35,383 nt of DNA, taken from Burkholderiales bacterium (GTDB lineage Bacteria > Pseudomonadota > Gammaproteobacteria > Burkholderiales > Burkholderiaceae_E). The stretch covers positions 1 through 35,383 of the forward strand of contig QEVL01000027.1 of assembly GCA_003577305.1 (NCBI GenBank), in the 5' to 3' direction. The notes below the pieces were generated by a model. The model ran no database searches and had not been told where the DNA came from. It worked only from the letters and a program-made list of their open reading frames with translations. This document shows positions 31,006-35,383 of this stretch, piece by piece; within the stretch, counting starts at the first letter, position 1, and every line of letters begins with the position of its first letter. The position numbers and the translations under genes are program-made.

Positions 31006-32847
31006 TCAGGCAACCTTGCCGCGCTCGAGCGGCTTGACGTTGGCGCCCGACAGGCGCTCGGCGATCGCTTCGGTGATGAAGCGCGCAGTGATCGGCGTGC
31101 CGTCGTAGTGCAGCACCGGCACCAGCCGCGCCGGATCGACTCCGAGCTCGTTGACCAGCATCGTGCGCAGCTGGGCGTCGCGGTTCTGCTCGACGACGAA
31201 CACGGTGGCATGCGCCGCGATGAACTTCGCCACCTCGGCGCCGAACGGGAAGGCGCGGATGCGCAGCGTGTCGAGATGCATCGAGCGCGCTTCGAGCGCC
31301 TCGATCGCCTCGCTCATCGCCGGGCTGGTCGAGCCGAAGTAGACGGCGCCGACGCCGGCCGGCCGCGGCGCGCGCCGCTCGATCGCGGCCGGCACCAGCG
31401 ATTTCGCGGTCTCCCACTTGCGCAGCAGGCGCTGCACGTTGGCCACGTAGTCGGCGCCGGCCTCGGAATAGCGGGCCCAGGCGTCCTTAGTGGTGCCGCG
31501 GGTGAAATAGGCGCCGCGCGTCGGATGCGTGCCCGGCCAGGTGCGGTACGGAATCCCGTCGCCGTCGACGTCGAGGTAGCGGCCGAACTCGCGCCCGTCC
31601 TCGAGCATGCGCGCGCTCATCACCTTGCCGCGGTCGTAGCGTCGGCTGTCGTCCCACCTGAACGGTGCGGTGAGGCGCTGGTTCATGCCGATGTCGAGGT
31701 CGGTCATCAGGAACACCGGCGTCTGCAACCGGTCGGCGAGGTCGAGCGCCTGCGCGGCGAACTCGAAGCATTCGTTCGGGTCTTCGGGGAACAGCAGCAC
31801 GTGCTTCGTGTCGCCGTGCGAGGCGTAGGCGCACGACAGCAGGTCGGCCTGCTGGGTGCGGGTCGGCATGCCGGTGGAAGGGCCGCCGCGCTGCACGTTG
31901 ATGATCGTGGCCGGGATCTCGGCGAAATAGGCCAGTCCGATGAATTCGGTCATCAGCGACACGCCGGGCCCGGAAGTGGCGGTGAATGCGCGTGCGCCGT
32001 TCCACCCGGCGCCCACCACCATGCCGATCGAGGCCAGTTCGTCCTCGGCCTGCACGATCGCGAAGCGGTTCTCGCCGCTGTCGCGGTCGACGCGCAGTTT
32101 CGCGCAGTATTTCCGGAACGCCTCGGCGACCGACGACGACGGCGTGAGCGGATACCAGGCGCAGACGGTGGCGCCGCCGTAGACGCAGCCCAGCGCGGCG
32201 GCCGAATTGCCGTCGACGAAGATGCGCTCGCCGATGTTGGCCGCGCGCCGCACGCGCAGCCCGAGCGCGTCGTCGAGGTGCTCCAGGGCGTAGTGGTAGC
32301 CCTTGCGGAACGCGTCGAGGTTCGGCGTGAGAAGCTTCTCCTTGCCCCGGTACTGTTCGCCGACGAGTTGCGCGATCACGGCCGGGTCGATGCCGATGAG
32401 CGCCGCGAGCACGCCCACGTACATGATGTTCTTCAGCAACTGGCGCTCGCGCGGCTCGCTCCAGGCGGCATTGCAGATCGCGGTGAGCGGGACGCCGATC
32501 GTGTGCACGTCGGCGCGCAACTTCGACGCGGGCAGCGGCTTCGTGCTGTCGTGGAGCAGGTAGCCGCCGGGCTCGATCTCGGCCAGGTCGCGGTCCCAGG
32601 TCTGCGGGTTCATCGCCACCAGCAGGTCGACGCCGCCGCGGCGCCCCAGGTGGCCTTTCTCGGTGACGCGTACCTCGTACCAGGTGGGCAGCCCCTGGAT
32701 GTTCGAGGGGAAGATGTTGCGCGGGCTGACCGGCACGCCCATGCGCAGGATGCTCCTGGTGAACAGCTCGTTGGCCGAGGCCGAGCCCGAGCCGTTGACG
32801 TTGGCGAACTTGACGACGAAGTCGTTGACGGCTTCGATGCGCTTCAT
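31006..32847 (-). CDS. korA: 2-oxoacid:acceptor oxidoreductase alpha subunit with fused gamma domain
   Basis: A 613-residue protein. The N-terminal third (about 1-190) is the gamma domain, starting near FANVNGSGSASANELF. It is fused to the alpha (pyrimidine-binding) domain, with CAWYPLTPSSSVAEAF near 228-243 and NVQRGGPSTGMPTRTQQAD near 318-336. This gamma-alpha fusion is standard for KorA/OorA-type enzymes. The ATG shares one base with the korC stop (TGATG), with AAAGG upstream, so translation is coupled. Together with KorB and the FAD subunit it resembles the three-subunit 2-oxoglutarate:NADP+ oxidoreductase described in Azoarcus evansii and Thauera. No delta (ferredoxin) gene is needed, because KorC carries ferredoxin-like clusters. 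Confidence 0.88.
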   Translation of the reverse strand: MKRIEAVNDFVVKFANVNGSGSASANELFTRSILRMGVPVSPRNIFPSNIQGLPTWYEVRVTEKGHLGRRGGVDLLVAMNPQTWDRDLAEIEPGGYLLHDSTKPLPASKLRADVHTIGVPLTAICNAAWSEPRERQLLKNIMYVGVLAALIGIDPAVIAQLVGEQYRGKEKLLTPNLDAFRKGYHYALEHLDDALGLRVRRAANIGERIFVDGNSAAALGCVYGGATVCAWYPLTPSSSVAEAFRKYCAKLRVDRDSGENRFAIVQAEDELASIGMVVGAGWNGARAFTATSGPGVSLMTEFIGLAYFAEIPATIINVQRGGPSTGMPTRTQQADLLSCAYASHGDTKHVLLFPEDPNECFEFAAQALDLADRLQTPVFLMTDLDIGMNQRLTAPFRWDDSRRYDRGKVMSARMLEDGREFGRYLDVDGDGIPYRTWPGTHPTRGAYFTRGTTKDAWARYSEAGADYVANVQRLLRKWETAKSLVPAAIERRAPRPAGVGAVYFGSTSPAMSEAIEALEARSMHLDTLRIRAFPFGAEVAKFIAAHATVFVVEQNRDAQLRTMLVNELGVDPARLVPVLHYDGTPITARFITEAIAERLSGANVKPLERGKVA

Positions 32848-34676
32848 CAGGCAGCCTTTCTGGCGGGGGTGCGGCAACCCGGTCCGGCGTGGGCGATGTC
32901 GATCAGGTACTTGCGCATGTCCCAGGCGCCGGTCGGGCAGCGCTCGGCGCACAGCCCGCAGTGCAGGCAGACGTCTTCGTCCTTGATCATTGCCCGGCCG
33001 GTCTTCAGGCCGGTGGCGATGTACAGCGGCTGGCTTTCCTCGAGCGCCGGCGCGCGCAGGCCCGCACGCAGCGTCCGCTCGTCGCCGTCGGCCGGCAGCA
33101 TCGTGAAAGTGATGCAGTCGGTGGGGCAGACGTCGACGCAGGCGTCGCATTCGATGCACTGCTTCGCGGTGAAGACGGTCTGCACGTCGCAGTTCAGGCA
33201 GCGCTGCGCCTCGCGCAGCGCAGTGCGCGCATCGAAACCGAGTTCGACCTCGACACGGATGTCGCGCAGCGCCTTGTTCACGTCGCGCCAGGGCACCTTG
33301 TGCCGCGGGTCGCGCACGACCTCGTTGTCGTAGCTCCACTCGTGGATGCCCATTTTCTGCGACACGATCGTGACCGCCGGCCCCGGGCGCGCGCGGACGT
33401 CTTCGCCTTCGAGGAAGCGATCGATCGACACCGCGGCCTCGTGGCCGTGCGCCACCGCCCAGATGATGTTCTTCGGCCCGAACGCGGCGTCGCCGCCGAA
33501 GAACACCTGCGGCAGCGTCGACTGCATCGACACCGGGTCGAGCACCGGCATGCCGGATCGGTCGAACTCGATGCCGAGGTCGCGCTCGATCCAGGGGAAC
33601 GCGTTCTCCTGGCCGACCGCGATCAGGACCTCGTCGCAGTCGAAGACCTGATCGGGTTCGCCGGTGGGCACGAGGCTGCGCCGTCCGCGCTCGTCGAAGC
33701 GCGCCTCGACCTTGCCGAAGCGCATGCCGGTGAGGCGCCCGCCGGAGTGCAGGAATGCCCTGGGCACGAGGAAGTTCAGGATCGGGATGCCCTCGTGCAT
33801 CGCGTCTTCCTTCTCCCAGGGCGAGGCCTTCATCTCGTCGAATCCGGAGCGCACGATCACCTTGACGTCTTCGCCGCCCAGGCGGCGCGCGGTGCGGCAG
33901 CAATCCATCGCGGTGTTGCCCCCGCCCAGCACGATCACCCGCTTGCCGATGCGATCGACGTGGCCGAACGATACCGATGCCAGCCACTCGATGCCCACGT
34001 GGATCTGCGCCGCGGCCTGCGCGCGCCCGGGAAGATCGAGGTCGCGCCCGCGCGGTGCGCCGCTGCCGACGAACACCGCGTCGAAGCCCTGCGCGAGCAG
34101 CGCGCGCAGCGAATCGACCGGTTCACCGCCGCGGAGCTCGACGCCGAGGTCGAGCACGTAGCCGGTTTCCTCGTCGATGACTTCCTCGGGCAGCCGGAAG
34201 CGCGGGATCTGCGTGCGGATCATGCCGCCGGCCTGCGCATCGCGGTCGAAGACGGTGACCGCATAGCCGAGCGGCGCGAGATCGCGTGCAACGGTGAGCG
34301 ACGCGGGCCCGGCGCCCACGCAGGCCACGCGCCTGCCGTTGGGCCGCGCGGCGCGCCGCGGAAGGCGCCCGCGGATGTCGTCCTTGAAGTCGGCGGCGAC
34401 GCGCTTGAGGCGGCAAATGGCCACCGGTTCGGGCGCCTGTGCCTGCTGTGCCTCGACGCGACCGCGCCGACACGCGGGTTCGCAGGGTCGGTCGCAGGTG
34501 CGGCCGAGCACGCCCGGAAACACGTTGGCGCGCCAGTTGACCAGATAGGCGTCGGAGTACCGGCCTGCGGCGATCAACCGGATGTACTCGGGGACGGGCG
34601 TGTGGGCCGGGCACGCCCACTGGCAGTCGACCACCCGATGGAAGTAATCGGGGTCGCCGATGTCGGTCGCCTGCAA
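32847..34676 (-). CDS. korC: GltD-like NAD(P)H/FAD iron-sulfur subunit of the 2-oxoacid oxidoreductase
   Basis: A 609-residue protein. The N-terminal GltD-type cluster domain has CQWACPAHTPVPEY (18-31) and CDRPCEPACRRG. An FAD motif VGAGPASLTVA lies near 118-128, an NAD(P) motif GGGNTAMD near 250, GGDAAFGPKNIIWAVAHG near 390, and two [4Fe-4S] ferredoxin motifs follow: CIECDACVDVC near 510 and CLHCGLCAERC near 570. The start is TTG 34676: AGGAGG lies five bases upstream, and no ATG, GTG or other TTG occurs in frame nearby. This is the module that would pass electrons between KorAB and NADP(H) or ferredoxin. Alone it could be mistaken for a glutamate synthase small subunit, but the ferredoxin tail and the overlapping korA settle it. 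Confidence 0.87.
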   Translation of the reverse strand: MQATDIGDPDYFHRVVDCQWACPAHTPVPEYIRLIAAGRYSDAYLVNWRANVFPGVLGRTCDRPCEPACRRGRVEAQQAQAPEPVAICRLKRVAADFKDDIRGRLPRRAARPNGRRVACVGAGPASLTVARDLAPLGYAVTVFDRDAQAGGMIRTQIPRFRLPEEVIDEETGYVLDLGVELRGGEPVDSLRALLAQGFDAVFVGSGAPRGRDLDLPGRAQAAAQIHVGIEWLASVSFGHVDRIGKRVIVLGGGNTAMDCCRTARRLGGEDVKVIVRSGFDEMKASPWEKEDAMHEGIPILNFLVPRAFLHSGGRLTGMRFGKVEARFDERGRRSLVPTGEPDQVFDCDEVLIAVGQENAFPWIERDLGIEFDRSGMPVLDPVSMQSTLPQVFFGGDAAFGPKNIIWAVAHGHEAAVSIDRFLEGEDVRARPGPAVTIVSQKMGIHEWSYDNEVVRDPRHKVPWRDVNKALRDIRVEVELGFDARTALREAQRCLNCDVQTVFTAKQCIECDACVDVCPTDCITFTMLPADGDERTLRAGLRAPALEESQPLYIATGLKTGRAMIKDEDVCLHCGLCAERCPTGAWDMRKYLIDIAHAGPGCRTPARKAA

Positions 34677-34767
34677 CGTCTCCTCCTGTGTGCAGCGCAG
34701 GGATCGGCCGCGTACCTGCGCGGTGCCTTCGATGCAGTCTACCGCGTGCCGCAGGGCGCCGAAAGCT

Positions 34768-34788
34768 CCGCCGGGCGGCTCCCGGCGG
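34768..34788. other. Hairpin in the korC/PA2779 divergent gap
   Basis: CCGCCGGG and CCCGGCGG flank CGGCT in the 231-bp gap between divergent genes. Apart from this I see no convincing promoter or gene in the gap; the function is unknown. Confidence 0.35.
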
Positions 34789-34907
34789 CATCGTGTCGGA
34801 ATCCTGCAACCCCGGGGCAGGCCGCGGTTTGCCCGACTCGCGACTGCGGTGCTACCGTGCCTGCGGCGTCGGCGAGACCGACCGATTTCGACGAAGAGGG
34901 GAATCCA

Positions 34908-35300
34908 ATGATCCATGGCCGTATCGTTCGCATGGTTGCCGGTGCAGTAGTTGCCGGCCTTCTGGCATCGACGATGCCGGTGCCGGCCCGGGCTCGCGTC
35001 GTGAGCACCGAGGAGGCGCTGGCCGCGAGGCCCGCATCCGACCGGGCGACGCTCGAGACGCTGCTCGCCCGTGACGACGTCCGCGCGCGACTCGAGGCGC
35101 TCGGCGTCGATCCGCGCGAGGCGCTCGAACGCGTGCAGGCGCTCGATGACCAGCAGGCGCATGAACTGGCGGCGCAGATCGACGAGTTGCCGGCCGGGGC
35201 CGGAGTGCTGGGCGCGATCGTCACGATCTTCGTCGTGCTGCTGATCACCGACATTCTCGGCTTCACCAAGGTCTTTTCGTTCACCCGCTCGATTCGTTGA
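34908..35300 (+). CDS. PA2779-family membrane protein
   Basis: A 130-residue protein with an N-terminal signal-like segment (about 6-28, cleavage possible after ARA), a charged helical middle with VRARLEALGVDPREALERV (near 59-77) and a C-terminal hydrophobic helix (about 98-116) ending in ILGFTKVFSFTRSIR. The phrases ALGVDP, LPAGAG and TDILGFTKVF recall the PA2779 family, whose function is not known. AGAGGGGAA lies upstream of ATG 34908. The next gene, a lipoprotein, overlaps its stop codon, as is usual for the PA2779-PA2778 pair. Confidence 0.8.
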   Translation: MIHGRIVRMVAGAVVAGLLASTMPVPARARVVSTEEALAARPASDRATLETLLARDDVRARLEALGVDPREALERVQALDDQQAHELAAQIDELPAGAGVLGAIVTIFVVLLITDILGFTKVFSFTRSIR

Positions 35301-35383
35301 GCGCGGAACGCGCGCGGCAGGCCGCCGGCGCCGCGGCCCTGGCGGGCGCGCTTGCGCTCGGCGGCTGCGCGGCGCCGCAGACC
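35297..35383 (+). CDS. 5' end of a lipoprotein, probably PA2778-family cysteine peptidase
   Basis: Only the first 29 codons are in the window. TTG 35297 overlaps the upstream TGA (TTGA). The frame reads a short basic N-terminus SAERARQ, a hydrophobic run AAALAGALALGG and a lipobox LGGC followed by AAPQT, a type II signal peptide. The start is inferred, as no other in-frame start is seen. Identity as PA2778-family peptidase comes only from context, since that gene regularly follows PA2779; the catalytic domain lies beyond the edge. Confidence 0.55.
   Translation, partial: MSAERARQAAGAAALAGALALGGCAAPQT

Noticed and set aside
32847..34676. Glutamate synthase small subunit (gltD)
   Set aside because: The N-terminal two-thirds resembles GltD, but two C-terminal ferredoxin motifs and a one-base overlap with korA make it the FAD subunit of the oxidoreductase.

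Overview
This window is a high-GC stretch of chromosome that looks betaproteobacterial, most likely Burkholderiales. The best evidence is gene order: tRNA-Val(GAC), thrS, infC, rpmI, rplT, pheS, pheT, ihfA, merR-type gene, tRNA-Pro(GGG) is a classic betaproteobacterial block, and the mdh / gntR / sdhCDAB-sdhE-gltA arrangement points the same way. No phage, insertion sequence or CRISPR array is visible, and almost everything is core metabolism and translation.

Layout. (1) 120-3005: an iron-type ABC transporter ATPase and its fused double-domain permease, divergently transcribed from a 48-bp gap; no binding protein is in the window. (2) 3018-10957: the translation block on the + strand. Notable points are a tRNA promoter that overlaps the permease stop codon, infC with an ATC start codon, and a leader with two hairpins before rpmI. 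(3) 11010-14096: a patchwork containing a gene remnant (retinol-saturase-like FAD oxidoreductase), tRNA-Pro, a four-helix orphan membrane protein, an EAL protein lacking key catalytic residues and a TIGR04282-type glycosyltransferase. (4) 14116-16359, minus strand: a MASE1-GGDEF-EAL protein with a ruined GGDEF motif. (5) 16450-23708, minus strand: a tight operon mdh-prpB-prpC-prpD-acnA. (6) 23864-29873, plus strand: a divergent GntR/HutC regulator, then sdhC-sdhD-sdhA-sdhB-sdhE-gltA. A strong palindrome lies between the two arms. (7) 29940-34676, minus strand, converging on gltA: korC-korA-korB, a three-subunit 2-oxoacid oxidoreductase resembling the 2-oxoglutarate:NADP+ (ferredoxin) enzyme of Azoarcus/Thauera. 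(8) 34908-35383: a PA2779-family membrane protein and the first codons of a lipoprotein that is probably its PA2778-family peptidase partner.

How the genes work together. The mdh-prpBCD-acnA arm plus the sdh-gltA arm encode most of the oxidative TCA cycle and a complete 2-methylcitrate cycle. Propionyl-CoA plus oxaloacetate goes through PrpC, PrpD, AcnA and PrpB to pyruvate and succinate; SDH and MDH return succinate carbon to oxaloacetate (fumarase is not in the window). The korCAB operon supplies the 2-oxoglutarate step next to gltA, where several other proteobacteria carry sucAB/odhAB. One GntR protein and one palindromic operator may tune the whole locus.

There is no obviously new multi-gene system. 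The most interesting items are the TCA/methylcitrate divergon with its palindrome, the korCAB placement, two EAL proteins with different degeneracies around one small region, and several likely RNA-level controls (infC start codon, rpmI leader).
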